A DNA stretch of 64,000 nucleotides from Lysobacter enzymogenes (GCF_017355525.1 NZ_CP067395.1:1054001-1118000); one strand, 5' to 3'; counted from the first letter of the stretch, positions 8,694 to 18,355 are shown. The notes: generated by a model from the letters alone, not told the origin. Numbers and translations: made by a program.

Positions 8694-8754
8694 GCGTCGA
8701 ACCGCTCAACGCCGCCGCAGCGCCCTCTTACGCACCGCTCAACGTCCCGACCTC

Positions 8755-10041
<1,287 letters not shown>

Positions 10042-10079
10042 GGCTTGCTTCCTGGACCGAGTTGCCGCGACCTTAGCTA

Positions 10080-10107
10080 CCGTCATTCCCGCGAAGGCGG
10101 GAATCCA
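10080..10107. repeat. Left REP-like palindrome flanking GIY-YIG gene
   Basis: A 28-nt sequence containing the self-complementary core attcccgc/gcgggaat. It recurs perfectly in inverse orientation at 10426-10453 on the other side of the GIY-YIG gene. It has the form of the widespread attccc...gggaat repeats of beta- and gamma-proteobacteria. Confidence 0.85.
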
Positions 10108-10122
10108 AAGCGAGGCCGCCGC

Positions 10123-10419
10123 ATGAAGTCTCCCGCTGTCTACCTCCTCGCCAGCGCCAAAAACGGCACTTTGTACCTCGGCGTCACCTCGAACTTGATC
10201 CAGCGCATATGGCAACATCGGGAACACTTGACCGAAGGATTCAGCGATCGCTACAGCGTGACCAGGCTGGTCTGGTACGAACAGCACGAGACCATGGAAA
10301 GCGCCATCCTGCGCGAGAAACGACTGAAGAAATGGCAGCGCGAATGGAAAATCCGCCTGATTGAAGAAAACAATCCCGACTGGCGGGATTTATGGCAAGA
10401 CATCGCCGCTACCGGCTGA
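10123..10419 (+). CDS. GIY-YIG nuclease family protein
   Basis: 98-residue single-domain GIY-YIG endonuclease-like protein of the UPF0213/YhbQ type. The motif YLLASAKNGTLYLGVTS at residues 7-23 gives the paired Y-x(n)-YLG variant of GIY-YIG, with the downstream Arg in LIQRIWQHR and a Glu/Asn-containing C-terminal part (EKRLKKWQREWK). The ATG at 10123 is chosen because translation from further upstream would run through the palindromic repeat. Its function in the cell is unknown; proteins of this type are often found beside attccc-type repeats. The perfect inverted repeats on both sides suggest a linked repeat-nuclease unit. Confidence 0.85.
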   Translation: MKSPAVYLLASAKNGTLYLGVTSNLIQRIWQHREHLTEGFSDRYSVTRLVWYEQHETMESAILREKRLKKWQREWKIRLIEENNPDWRDLWQDIAATG

Positions 10420-10425
10420 AGTCTC

Positions 10426-10453
10426 TGGATTCCCGCCTTCGCGGGAATGACGG
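10426..10453. repeat. Right REP-like palindrome flanking GIY-YIG gene
   Basis: Exact reverse complement of the 28-nt repeat at 10080-10107, starting 7 nt after the GIY-YIG stop. Its stem could also act as a transcription terminator or mRNA stabiliser between the GIY-YIG gene and kmo. Confidence 0.85.
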
Positions 10454-10507
10454 CCTGGGAGCTTCCGGCTCTCCGGCTTTTTCGCGTCAGACCGCAGGAC
10501 ACACGCA

Positions 10508-11875
10508 TTGAACGCCACCGCCCCGCAACACATCACCATCATCGGCGCCGGCCTCGCCGGCGCCCTGCTCGCGACCCTGCTCGCCCGCCAGGGCTGGCAG
10601 GTCGACGTGTACGAGAAACGCGGCGATCCGCGCCTGAAGGGCTATCAGGGCGGGCGTTCGATCAACCTCGCCCTGGCCGAGCGCGGCCGCCACGCGCTGC
10701 GCCTGGCCGGCGCCGACGAGGCGGTGATGGCGCAGGCGGTGATGATGCGCGGACGCATGGTCCACTTCCTCGACGGCCGCACCGACCTGCAACGCTACGG
10801 CCGCGACGACAGCGAGGTGATCTGGTCGGTGCACCGCGGCGAGTTGAACCTGATCCTGCTGCAGATCGCCGAACAGGCCGGCGCCCGCCTGCATTTCCAC
10901 CGCGGCCTGGCCGAGGTCGACTTCGACGCGCGCATCGCCCGCTTCGACGACGAGCGCGACGGCAGCCGCCACGAAACCGGGTTCGACAGCCTGGTCGGCG
11001 CCGACGGCGCCGGTTCGGCGCTGCGCGCGGCGATGGGCCGGGTCGCCGACCTGGGCGAGCGCACCGAGTTCCTCGGCCATTCCTACAAAGAACTGGAAAT
11101 CCCGCCCGCGCCCGACGGCGGCTTCAGCATCGAGCCCAACGCCCTGCACATCTGGCCGCGCGGGCGCTACATGTGCATCGCCCTGCCGAACGACGAACGC
11201 ACCTTCACCGTCACCTTGTTCCTGCCGAACCAGGGCGACCCGAGCTTCGAAACCGTGCGCGACGGCAGCGACGCGCGCGCGCTGTTCGAACGCGATTTCG
11301 CCGACGCGCTGCCGCTGATTCCGGAACTGGAGCGCGACTTCGAACGCAACCCGGCCGGCCTGCTGGCGACGCTGTACCTGGAGCGCTGGCAGCTCGACGA
11401 CCGCGCCGTGCTGCTCGGCGACGCCGCGCACGCGATGGTGCCGTTCCACGGCCAGGGCATGAACTGCGCGTTCGAGGACTGCGTGGCGCTGGCCGAGCGC
11501 CTGCTCGCCGGCGGCGACCGCGACGCGGCGTTCGCCGCGTTCCAGCGCGAGCGCCTGCCGAGCGCGCGCGCGATCCAGGCGATGGCGCTGGAGAACTACC
11601 TGGAAATGCGCGACCGCGTCGACGACGACGATTACCTGCTGCAACGCGCGCTGGAACGCGAGCTGGCCCAGCGCCACCCCGAGCGCTTCATGCCGCGCTA
11701 CGCGATGGTGACCTTCCACCGCATGCCGTACCAAGTCGCGTTCGAACGCGGCCAGCGCCAGCGCGAGCTGCTGGTCGAGCTGACCCGCGGCCACGAGTCG
11801 CTCGACAGCCTGGACTGGGACGCGGTCGACGCGGCGGTGCGCGCGCGCCTGAGCCCGTTGCCGGCGGACGCCTGA
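10508..11875 (+). CDS. kmo: Kynurenine 3-monooxygenase
   Basis: 455-residue class A flavoprotein monooxygenase that converts L-kynurenine to 3-hydroxykynurenine with NADPH and O2. The FAD dinucleotide fold is at residues 9-37 (ITIIGAGLAGALLA ... VDVYEKR), GYQGGRSINLALAERG marks the family, and the second FAD motif is GDAAHAMVPFHGQGMN. The C-terminal FMPRYAMVTFHRMPY segment is typical of the enzyme. The start is TTG at 10508, with AGGA about 9 nt upstream; no ATG gives the full N-terminal FAD motif. It is separated from kynU by the GIY-YIG unit, yet remains in the same direction as the rest of the operon. Confidence 0.95.
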   Translation: MNATAPQHITIIGAGLAGALLATLLARQGWQVDVYEKRGDPRLKGYQGGRSINLALAERGRHALRLAGADEAVMAQAVMMRGRMVHFLDGRTDLQRYGRDDSEVIWSVHRGELNLILLQIAEQAGARLHFHRGLAEVDFDARIARFDDERDGSRHETGFDSLVGADGAGSALRAAMGRVADLGERTEFLGHSYKELEIPPAPDGGFSIEPNALHIWPRGRYMCIALPNDERTFTVTLFLPNQGDPSFETVRDGSDARALFERDFADALPLIPELERDFERNPAGLLATLYLERWQLDDRAVLLGDAAHAMVPFHGQGMNCAFEDCVALAERLLAGGDRDAAFAAFQRERLPSARAIQAMALENYLEMRDRVDDDDYLLQRALERELAQRHPERFMPRYAMVTFHRMPYQVAFERGQRQRELLVELTRGHESLDSLDWDAVDAAVRARLSPLPADA

Positions 11876-11877
11876 CC

Positions 11878-13323
11878 ATGCCGGCGAGCTTCCTGTTCTA
11901 CGATCTGGAGACCTTCGGCGCCGACCCGCGCACCACCCGCATCGCCCAGTTCGCGGCGATGCGCACCGACGCCGAACTCAACGAGGTCGAGGCGCCGATC
12001 AGCGTGTTCGTCAAGCCCGCCGCCGATCTGCTGCCCTCGCCGATGGCGACCCTGATCACCGGCATCGCCCCGCAGGACGCGCTGCGCGACGGGGTCAACG
12101 AGGCCGAGATCTTCGCCCTGATCTTCGAGGAAATGGCCCGGCCGGAGACCTGCACCGCCGGCTACAACTCGCTGCGCTTCGACGACGAGTTCGTGCGCTA
12201 CGGACTGTTCCGCAATTTCTACGACGCCTACGAGCGCGAATGGCGCAACGGCAATTCGCGCTGGGACCTGCTCGACGTGCTGCGGCTGGCGCGCGCGCTG
12301 CGCCCGGACGGCGTGGTCTGGCCGCAGCGCGAGGACGGCTTCACCTCGTTCAAGCTCGAACACCTGGCCACCGCCAACGACGTGCGCGTCGGCGACGCGC
12401 ACGAGGCGCTGTCGGACGTGCGCGCGCTGATCGGCATCGCGCGCAAGTTCAAGCGCGCCCAGCCGCGCCTGTGGGAGTACGCACTGCGCCTGCGCGACAA
12501 GCGCTTCGCCGCCGGCCTGATCGATCCGATCGCGATGCAGCCGGCGCTGCACGTGTCCTCGCGCTACCCGGCCGCGCGGCTGTGCGCGGCGCCGGTGATT
12601 CCGCTGGCGCGGCATCCGCGCATCGACAGCCGCATCGTCGTGTTCGACCTGGAACAGGACCCGCAGGCGCTGCTGACGATGGCGCCGGACGAGATCGCCG
12701 ACCGCCTGTACACGCCGACCGCCGACTTGCCCGAGGGCGAGGAGCGCGTCGCGCTGAAGGAAGTGCACCTCAACCGCTGTCCGGCGCTGATCGCCTGGAA
12801 CCATCTGCGTCCCGACGATTTCGAGCGCCTCAGCATCGATCCGGTGCGCGCGGAGAATCGCGCCGCGCAGTTGCGCGAAGCCGGCCCCGAACTGGTCGAG
12901 AAGGTGCGCCGGGTCTACGCCAACGACGCCGCGCGCGCGCCGTCGGACGCCGACGCCTCGCTCTACGACGCCTTCATCGGCGACGGCGACAAGCGCCTGT
13001 TCCGCAACGTGCGCGCCACCGCGCCCGAGGAACTGGCGCGGGCCGCGTTCGATTTCCGCGACGCGCGCCTGCCCGAACTGCTGTTCCGCTACCGCGCGCG
13101 CAACTGGCCGCAGACGCTGAGCGCGGACGAGCGCGAGCGTTGGGATCAGTACCGCCGCCACCGCCTGGACGGCGAATCGGGCCTGTCCGAATACAGCTTC
13201 CCGCGCTTCGCCGAGGAACTGCGGCAGGTGCGCGCGGCGGCCGGCGAGGACGGCGCCAAGCAGGCGCTGCTGGACCGGCTCGAAGATTGGGGCCGCGGTT
13301 TGTGGCGCGAGTTGCACGGCTAA
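11878..13323 (+). CDS. sbcB: Exodeoxyribonuclease I
   Basis: 481-residue exonuclease I, of the same length class as E. coli SbcB (475). The DEDD nuclease core is visible as YDLETFG (Asp9, Glu11), GYNSLRFDDEF and DAHEALSDV, with the SH3-like and helical C-terminal regions after residue 200. It degrades single-stranded DNA 3' to 5' and takes part in recombination and mismatch repair. The ATG at 11878 follows the kmo stop by 2 bp, so it may be read through from the kynurenine operon although the function is unrelated. Confidence 0.94.
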   Translation: MPASFLFYDLETFGADPRTTRIAQFAAMRTDAELNEVEAPISVFVKPAADLLPSPMATLITGIAPQDALRDGVNEAEIFALIFEEMARPETCTAGYNSLRFDDEFVRYGLFRNFYDAYEREWRNGNSRWDLLDVLRLARALRPDGVVWPQREDGFTSFKLEHLATANDVRVGDAHEALSDVRALIGIARKFKRAQPRLWEYALRLRDKRFAAGLIDPIAMQPALHVSSRYPAARLCAAPVIPLARHPRIDSRIVVFDLEQDPQALLTMAPDEIADRLYTPTADLPEGEERVALKEVHLNRCPALIAWNHLRPDDFERLSIDPVRAENRAAQLREAGPELVEKVRRVYANDAARAPSDADASLYDAFIGDGDKRLFRNVRATAPEELARAAFDFRDARLPELLFRYRARNWPQTLSADERERWDQYRRHRLDGESGLSEYSFPRFAEELRQVRAAAGEDGAKQALLDRLEDWGRGLWRELHG

Positions 13324-13561
13324 GGATCGGGCCGCTTGAAGCGGCGCGGACGCAGCGCGGGACGACAAGACGAACTCGCGCGCCGGATATTCCATCGAAG
13401 CAATAGCGCAGCGTCCGCAGCGCGGCCCTGCGTGCCCACGACGCTGACTGAAAACTGACTCGCGCCATCGCGCCGCGACTCCATCGCCCACCCTCCCCCC
13501 TCTGGTTGTGTGCACGCACGCGCCGGCCGTCGAACCGCGCGCGGCGTCCGCCACAACGCCG

Positions 13562-13568
13562 AAGGAGG
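13562..13568 (+). promoter_or_regulatory. Strong ribosome binding site fixing the thioredoxin start
   Basis: AAGGAGG with a 7-nt spacer to ATG 13576. It selects this start over an upstream in-frame ATG at 13510 and leaves a clean signal peptide at the N-terminus. Confidence 0.8.
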
Positions 13569-13575
13569 CGACCCG

Positions 13576-14025
13576 ATGAAGATCCGTTTGGGCAAGACCG
13601 CTGACAACCACCGCCGTTTCAACCGACTCGCCGGCGCCGCGCTGGCGCTCGCGCTGGCCCTGGGCGCGGCTGCGCCGGCGCTGGCCGCGCAGGCCTGGCC
13701 CGCGTATTCGCCGCAGCAGTCGCAGGCGCTGCAGACGCAAGGCAAGACCGTGCTGGTCGATGTGTACGCGCCGTGGTGCCCGACCTGCCGCGCGCAGGAA
13801 CCGGTGCTGGAGAAACTGCTCAAGGAACCCGAGTTCGCCGGCATCGCCACGCTGCGCGTGGACTGGGACGGGCAGCGCGAACAGGCGCGCGCGCTCGGCG
13901 CGCCGCGCCAGAGCACGCTGCTGTTGTACCGCGGCGGCAAGCGCGTCGGCCTGTCGGTCGCGGAAACCAACGAATCGCGGCTGCGCGCGTTCCTGCGCGG
14001 CCAGCTCGGACGGGCCGCCGACTGA
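13576..14025 (+). CDS. Exported thioredoxin-family protein
   Basis: 149-residue protein with an N-terminal signal peptide (basic start, hydrophobic AALALALALGAAAPALAA, cleavage expected near residue 38) and a thioredoxin fold. The redox motif WCPTC has cysteines at 68 and 71. The later APRQSTLLLYRGGKR supplies the usual loop before the next strand, but with Gln where a cis-Pro is usual. It resembles the periplasmic thioredoxin part of DsbD-like reductants. The next gene encodes the matching membrane electron carrier and overlaps by one base (TGATG), so together they form a two-gene split version of DsbD. Confidence 0.88.
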   Translation: MKIRLGKTADNHRRFNRLAGAALALALALGAAAPALAAQAWPAYSPQQSQALQTQGKTVLVDVYAPWCPTCRAQEPVLEKLLKEPEFAGIATLRVDWDGQREQARALGAPRQSTLLLYRGGKRVGLSVAETNESRLRAFLRGQLGRAAD

Positions 14026-14753
14026 TGGACCCGAACCTCACCACGTTGGGTCTGGCCGCGCTGGCCGGGCTGCTGACCACCTTGTCGCCGTGCGTGCTGC
14101 CGGTGCTGCCGATGGTCGCCGCCTCGGCCAGCGGCCGCAGCCGCTGGGGCCTGTTCGCCCTGGCGCTGGGCATGGCCGCCTCGTTCACCGTCATCGGCGT
14201 CGCCCTCAGCAGCAGCGGCCAGTGGCTGGGGCTGGACGAATACCGCCTGCGCCAACTCGCCGGCGGCCTGATGCTCGTCATCGGCCTGGTCCTGCTGATA
14301 CCGGCGTTGCAGCGCGGCATGGAGCGCCTTACCGCGGGTATCGGCCAGGCCGGCGGCCAGGCGATGCAGCGCATCCGCGGCGACGGCCCGCTGGCGCAGC
14401 TCGGCGTCGGCGCATTGATGGGCGCGGCCTGGAGCCCCTGCGTCGGCCCGACCCTCGGCGCGGCCATCGCCCTGGCCGCGCAAGGCGGCGGCGCCGGCCC
14501 GGCGGCCGTGGTCATGGCGGTGTTCAGCGCCGCCGCGGTGTTGCCGTTGATCGCGGTCGGCGCGGCTTCGCGCGCGCTGTTGCAGCGTCATCAGCAGCGA
14601 TTGCTGCAGGCCGGCCGCTGGGGCCGGCGGATCATGGGCGCGAGCCTGCTGCTGATCGGCGCGCTGGTGCTCAGCAGCCTCGACAAGGTGCTGGAAGCGT
14701 GGCTGCTGGGACTTACGCCGGCCTGGCTGACGGAGTTGACCACGCGCTTCTGA
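14025..14753 (+). CDS. DsbD/CcdA-like membrane electron carrier
   Basis: 242-residue polytopic membrane protein of the DsbD-beta/CcdA family with about six hydrophobic segments. The two functional cysteines are each in the family context: Cys23 in TLSPCVLPVLP and Cys139 in AWSPCVGPTLG. These proteins carry electrons from cytoplasmic thioredoxin across the inner membrane to periplasmic thiol proteins. The exported thioredoxin encoded just upstream with a 1-bp overlap is the likely partner. Methylamine-utilisation or cytochrome c maturation relatives exist, but no such genes are nearby. Confidence 0.88.
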   Translation: MDPNLTTLGLAALAGLLTTLSPCVLPVLPMVAASASGRSRWGLFALALGMAASFTVIGVALSSSGQWLGLDEYRLRQLAGGLMLVIGLVLLIPALQRGMERLTAGIGQAGGQAMQRIRGDGPLAQLGVGALMGAAWSPCVGPTLGAAIALAAQGGGAGPAAVVMAVFSAAAVLPLIAVGAASRALLQRHQQRLLQAGRWGRRIMGASLLLIGALVLSSLDKVLEAWLLGLTPAWLTELTTRF

Positions 14754-14792
14754 TCGGGGCGCGCGAATGCGGCTTCGAGCTTGCGTCGCGAA

Positions 14793-15056
14793 CCGAAACC
14801 CCGCAGTCGCGACTCGCGTCGCTCCTACAGCGGCTGGCGGCAACCCGCCAGGCTACCTGTAGGAGCGGCGCAAGCCGCGACCGCGACACCGCGCCTGCGA
14901 CGCAGGCCGAAACCCCGCAGTCGCGACTCGCGTCGCTCCTACAGCGGCTGGCGGCAACCCGCCGGGCTACCTGTAGGAGCGGCGCAAGCCGCGACCGCGA
15001 CACCGCGCCTGCGACGCAAGCCGAAACCCCGCGGTCGCGACTCGCGTCGCTCCTGC
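14793..15056. repeat. 114-bp tandem array of paired REP-like elements
   Basis: About 2.3 copies of a 114-bp unit begin at 14793, 14907 and 15021 with only a few substitutions. Each full unit holds two oppositely oriented 23-nt copies of a tgtaggagcg-led element (14807-14829 inverted and 14858-14880 direct in unit 1). Between them is a small stem, ctggcgg/ccgccag, that keeps pairing in unit 2 through a G-U pair. This is the layout of REP pairs (BIMEs). It lies between the DsbD-like gene and the DUF2461 gene; a coding role is unlikely. Confidence 0.85.
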
Positions 15057-15170
15057 AAGGGGTTTTCTGAACGAGTCAGCGAACGCCCCTGTTTTGCCCG
15101 CCCTGCGCTTTCGCACCGCCCCGGCGCTGCGGCACCGACCGCGCCGCAGCGCTTGCGCTAATCTTCGGCC

Positions 15171-15857
15171 ATGGCCACCTACTTCTCCGAAGCCAGCTTC
15201 AAGTTCCTGCGCTCGCTGGCGCGCAACAACAATCGCGAGTGGTTCCACGCCCACAAGGACGCCTACGACGAGCACGTGCGCGGGCCGTTCCTGCGCCTGC
15301 TCGGCGACCTGCAGCCGGCGCTGGCCGAAGTCAGCGAGCATTACCGCAGCGAACCCAAGAACGTCGGCGGCTCGCTGTTCCGGATCCAGCGCGACACCCG
15401 TTTCGCCAACGACAAGGCGCCGTACAAGAGCTGGCAGGGCGCGCGCCTGTTCCACGCGCGCGGGCGCCAGGTCGAGGCGCCGTCGTTCTACATCCACCTC
15501 GGCATCGACGAATGCTTCGTCGCCGCCGGCGTCTGGCATCCGGCGCCCGAGACCCTGCGCAAGATCCGCCACTTCGTCTTCGACAACCCCGGCAGCTGGA
15601 AGGCCGCCGCGCACGATCCCAAGTTCCGCAAGCGCTTCGACCTCGACGACAGCGAAATGCTGACCCGCGCCCCGCGCGGTTTCCCGCCGGAGTTCGAATT
15701 CGCCGACGACCTCAAGCGCAAGAATTTCGTCGCCTTCCGCGACATCGAGCACGCGACCATGACCGGCCCGCGCCTGCTGTCGACGCTGCAAAAGGACTTG
15801 AACGGGCTGGCGCCGTTCGCCGATTACCTGTGCGCGGCGCTGGACCTGGAATTCTGA
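15171..15857 (+). CDS. DUF2461 family protein
   Basis: 228-residue protein of the DUF2461 (TIGR02453) family, recognised by FLRSLARNNNREWFHAHKD at the N-terminus, the central FRIQRDTRFANDKAPYKSW and the late GPRLLSTLQKDLNGLAPFADYL. Function is unknown. It is cytosolic, with no signal or membrane segment. The gene stands alone after the 114-bp repeat array and converges on the small secreted-protein gene, with a shared hairpin between the stops. Confidence 0.9.
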   Translation: MATYFSEASFKFLRSLARNNNREWFHAHKDAYDEHVRGPFLRLLGDLQPALAEVSEHYRSEPKNVGGSLFRIQRDTRFANDKAPYKSWQGARLFHARGRQVEAPSFYIHLGIDECFVAAGVWHPAPETLRKIRHFVFDNPGSWKAAAHDPKFRKRFDLDDSEMLTRAPRGFPPEFEFADDLKRKNFVAFRDIEHATMTGPRLLSTLQKDLNGLAPFADYLCAALDLEF

Positions 15858-15872
15858 GCGCCCGCGGCGCCG

Positions 15873-15907
15873 AAAACGGCGGGCGCGCGCAGCGCCCGCC
15901 GCGGCCT
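15873..15907 (-). terminator. Hairpin between convergent genes
   Basis: A perfect 9-bp stem (arms 15877-15885 and 15893-15901) with a 7-nt loop fills the 51-bp gap between two convergent stops. On the minus strand it is followed by TTTT, so it fits an intrinsic terminator for the small gene, and it may serve both directions. Confidence 0.7.
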
Positions 15908-15908
15908 T

Positions 15909-16130
15909 TCAGCCGGCGCAGACCAGATAGGTGATGTAGACCTCCTCGGTCACGCTGCCGCCCTGGGTCAGCTTGCCCCGGCAATCGCGCTGGGCCCAGC
16001 CGACCACCTGGCCGTTCTGGTAGTACTCGTGCAGCTCGCCCACGTAGACCGGCGGGACCGCCCAGGCGGCGGTGGCGGCGGCGCACAGGCTCAGGGCCAG
16101 GGCGGCGACCAGCTTCTTGTTGCTACGCAT
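15909..16130 (-). CDS. Small secreted protein, DUF6289-like
   Basis: 73-residue protein with a clear signal peptide (MRSNKKLVAALALSLCAAATAAWA, residues 1 to about 24), leaving a mature part of about 49 residues with VGELHEYYQNGQVVGWAQRDC and a second Cys in YLVCAG at the end; the two cysteines could form a disulfide. ATG 16130 has AAGGAG at a good distance, which rules out the ATG 17 codons upstream. It resembles small exported proteins placed in DUF6289, but that link is from memory and tentative. Function unknown. Confidence 0.75.
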   Translation of the reverse strand: MRSNKKLVAALALSLCAAATAAWAVPPVYVGELHEYYQNGQVVGWAQRDCRGKLTQGGSVTEEVYITYLVCAG

Positions 16131-16304
16131 CTTGCGTCTCCTTTCGGCGCCGACTCCTTGTCGGCGGCTACAGGCTGCCACGTCCTTGTCGCGCGGTTCA
16201 AGCTCCGCGCGGATCGCACGAACGTGCGGTAGCGGCGATTCGGCAGCGCGGCGGCGCTTGCCGCCTGCGCCCGGACGTCGCGCCTGCGCGTTGCCGCTAC
16301 GGAC

Positions 16305-17021
16305 TCAGAACGACGCGGCGGCCTCGCCGGCCACCACCAAGGTCGCCACCAGCCCGGCCGCGGGATGGCAATAGTCGGCCGAAAAGCGCGCCCCTCGCGG
16401 CCAGCGCGACCCCGGCAACGGCGCGTTCAACACCAGACCGACGCGCTGCCGCTCGTGGTCGAGCGCGGTCACGCCGACCGCTTCGAAGCCGAAGTATTCG
16501 CCGACGCTGGGATACAGCGCCTTGAACAGGCTTTCCTTGGCCGAAAACATCAGCGTCAGCGCCGCCTGCGGCGACAGCCGCGGATGTTCGAGCCAGCGTT
16601 CGTCGTCGCCGCCGAGCACCTGCGGCCGCAACTCGCTGGCGGTGACCGGATCGAGTTCGGCCTCGATGTCGACGCCGAGCCCGAGCACGCCCGGCGCGCG
16701 CGTGGCCACGGCGATGGCGCGGTCGGCGGTGTGGCTGATCGAACCCACGACCGGCGCCGGCCACGCCGGCGCGCGGTGCCGGCCGATGCCGACCGCGGTG
16801 TTCGCCTGCAAACGTTCGAGCACGCGCGCGGCGCAGTAGCGCCCGGCCAGGAACTCCGCGCGGCGCTTGGGCACGGCCTCGCGCAGCGCCGGCGGATGCT
16901 CGATGCGGTGGCGGTCGAACAGTTCGTCGCGGTAGCGCCCGAGCGCGTAGCCGGCGCTATGCTGCACCAGCCCCGGCGCCGGCCACCACGGCGCCGCGCT
17001 TTCGTCTTCGAGAAAGTCCAA
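16305..17021 (-). CDS. 4'-phosphopantetheinyl transferase (EntD/Sfp type)
   Basis: 238-residue phosphopantetheinyl transferase. Motifs in order are VVGSISHTAD at 91-100, GVDIE at 116-120 (Mg ligands Asp118 and Glu120) and FSAKESLFKALYP at 159-171, the EntD-like WxxKEA/SxxK block. It would move phosphopantetheine from CoA to the Ser of carrier domains, and it is encoded at the end of the NRPS operon, so the NRPS proteins are the likely substrates. The start is TTG at 17021 with GGGGAAG upstream. It follows the HlyD gene by 19 bp. Confidence 0.93.
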   Translation of the reverse strand: MDFLEDESAAPWWPAPGLVQHSAGYALGRYRDELFDRHRIEHPPALREAVPKRRAEFLAGRYCAARVLERLQANTAVGIGRHRAPAWPAPVVGSISHTADRAIAVATRAPGVLGLGVDIEAELDPVTASELRPQVLGGDDERWLEHPRLSPQAALTLMFSAKESLFKALYPSVGEYFGFEAVGVTALDHERQRVGLVLNAPLPGSRWPRGARFSADYCHPAAGLVATLVVAGEAAASF

Positions 17022-17040
17022 GCCGCTTCCCCGCCGCCGC

Positions 17041-18303
17041 TCAGCGCGACTGCACGCTCAGCGATTCGCCGTTGAGCTTGAGCTTGGACAGGTCGGACAC
17101 GATCAGGCGCTCGCCCGTGTCCAGCCCCGACAGCACCTCGATGTACTGGCCGGCCTGACGGCCGAACTTCACTTCCTTCGGCTTGGCCTTGCTCGAACCC
17201 GCCGCCATCGCATACACCTGGGCGGTGCTGTTGGGATTCACCCCGGCCGGCCGGCGCACGTAGCGCACCTTGTCGAGATGGTCGCCGATGATGCTGCCGT
17301 CGACGCTGAGGTTCGGCCGCGCGCTGGTGCCGGCGATGCTCGGCAGGCTGACTTCGATCTCGACCGTGTTGTTGGCGACGATCGGCACGATCCGCGCGAC
17401 CTTGCCCTTGAGCTTCTCGCGCCGCGTATCGACGACGACCTCGTTGCCGATGTGCACCGACTGGGCCTGACCCTGCGGCACCCGGATCAGCGCGATCAGT
17501 TCGGTGGCGCTGCCGACCAGGGCGACCTGCTCGCCCGGCGGCAGGCTCTGGCCCATCTCGACCGGCAGCTTCTGCAGCACCCCGTTCATGCCGGCCTTGA
17601 CCGTCAGGCGGTCGAGCTGGTCCTGCGCCAACGCCAGATTGGCCTGCATCTGCTGGACCTGGTCCTGCTGCACTTCCAGCGATTCGCGCTGCAACTGGTC
17701 GAGCTGGGCCATGCCGGCCTTGCCCAGGGCGATGCGCTCCTTGAGCTGGCGTTCGTTCTGCACGGTCTTCTCGAAGGTCATGCGCGAGACGATGCCGCTG
17801 GACACCAGCTTCTCCTCGGCCTGGCGCTGCACCGTGGCGGTGGCCAGATCCGCGCCGAGTTCGGCCTGGTCGCTCTGCTCCTTGAGCTTCTCGCGCTGGT
17901 TGGTCAGGCGCAGCTGGCGTAGGGTCGACTCGGCCTCGTTCAAGGACTGCTTGGCGGTCTGGTAGGTCTTCAGCAGTTCCGGATCCTCCAGCCGCACGAT
18001 CACGCTGTCGGCAGTGACTTCGGCGCCGGGCTTGAGCACGATTTCGCGCACCGTCGCCTGCGAGGGCGAGGTCAGCAACTGCTGCTTGGCCGACACCAGC
18101 TCGCCGTAGCCTTCGACGGTGACGTCGAGGCTGCCCTGCTGCACGGTGTCGATCAACAGGTCGCCTTCGCTGACCGCGACCGCGTTGCCCGACATCAGCG
18201 CCACCGCCACCGCGGTCGCCAGCACGGCGGCGCCGCCGACGCCGATCAGCTTGTTGCGCGAACGCCAGAACGGCGTTTCCACTTTCGACTTTTGCACGTC
18301 CAT
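17041..18303 (-). CDS. HlyD-family periplasmic adaptor (MacA-like)
   Basis: 420-residue membrane fusion protein. One N-terminal membrane anchor (about residues 18-38) is followed by a biotinyl-lipoyl-like half motif, a long alpha-helical hairpin (about 110-230, rich in Gln, Glu and Leu) and beta-barrel regions (RVPQGQAQSVHIGNEVVV; LSVDGSIIGDHLDKVRYV). Such adaptors link an inner-membrane transporter to an outer-membrane channel. The MacB-like permease and its ATPase in the same operon are the natural partners, so it is probably part of the exporter of the peptide product. No TolC-like gene is present in the window. Confidence 0.9.
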   Translation of the reverse strand: MDVQKSKVETPFWRSRNKLIGVGGAAVLATAVAVALMSGNAVAVSEGDLLIDTVQQGSLDVTVEGYGELVSAKQQLLTSPSQATVREIVLKPGAEVTADSVIVRLEDPELLKTYQTAKQSLNEAESTLRQLRLTNQREKLKEQSDQAELGADLATATVQRQAEEKLVSSGIVSRMTFEKTVQNERQLKERIALGKAGMAQLDQLQRESLEVQQDQVQQMQANLALAQDQLDRLTVKAGMNGVLQKLPVEMGQSLPPGEQVALVGSATELIALIRVPQGQAQSVHIGNEVVVDTRREKLKGKVARIVPIVANNTVEIEVSLPSIAGTSARPNLSVDGSIIGDHLDKVRYVRRPAGVNPNSTAQVYAMAAGSSKAKPKEVKFGRQAGQYIEVLSGLDTGERLIVSDLSKLKLNGESLSVQSR

Positions 18304-18355
18304 CGTGTAGTTCCCGGATCCTGTTGCTGTGTACGGCGGGTGTGGCTGGCTGCGG

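Larger units (their letters stand above)
10080..10453. mobile_element. Candidate REP-bounded GIY-YIG unit
   Basis: This 374-bp segment consists of the GIY-YIG gene bounded by perfect 28-nt inverted copies of one palindromic repeat. It splits kynU from kmo in an otherwise tight operon. The arrangement resembles small nuclease-plus-repeat units that may mobilise with their flanking palindromes. No target-site duplication is evident by eye, so movement as a unit is inferred and not shown. Confidence 0.5.

Noticed and set aside
14793..15056. Possible CRISPR array
   Set aside because: The repeated unit is 114 bp with no variable spacers, and both copies are nearly the same throughout; it is a tandem REP-pair array.
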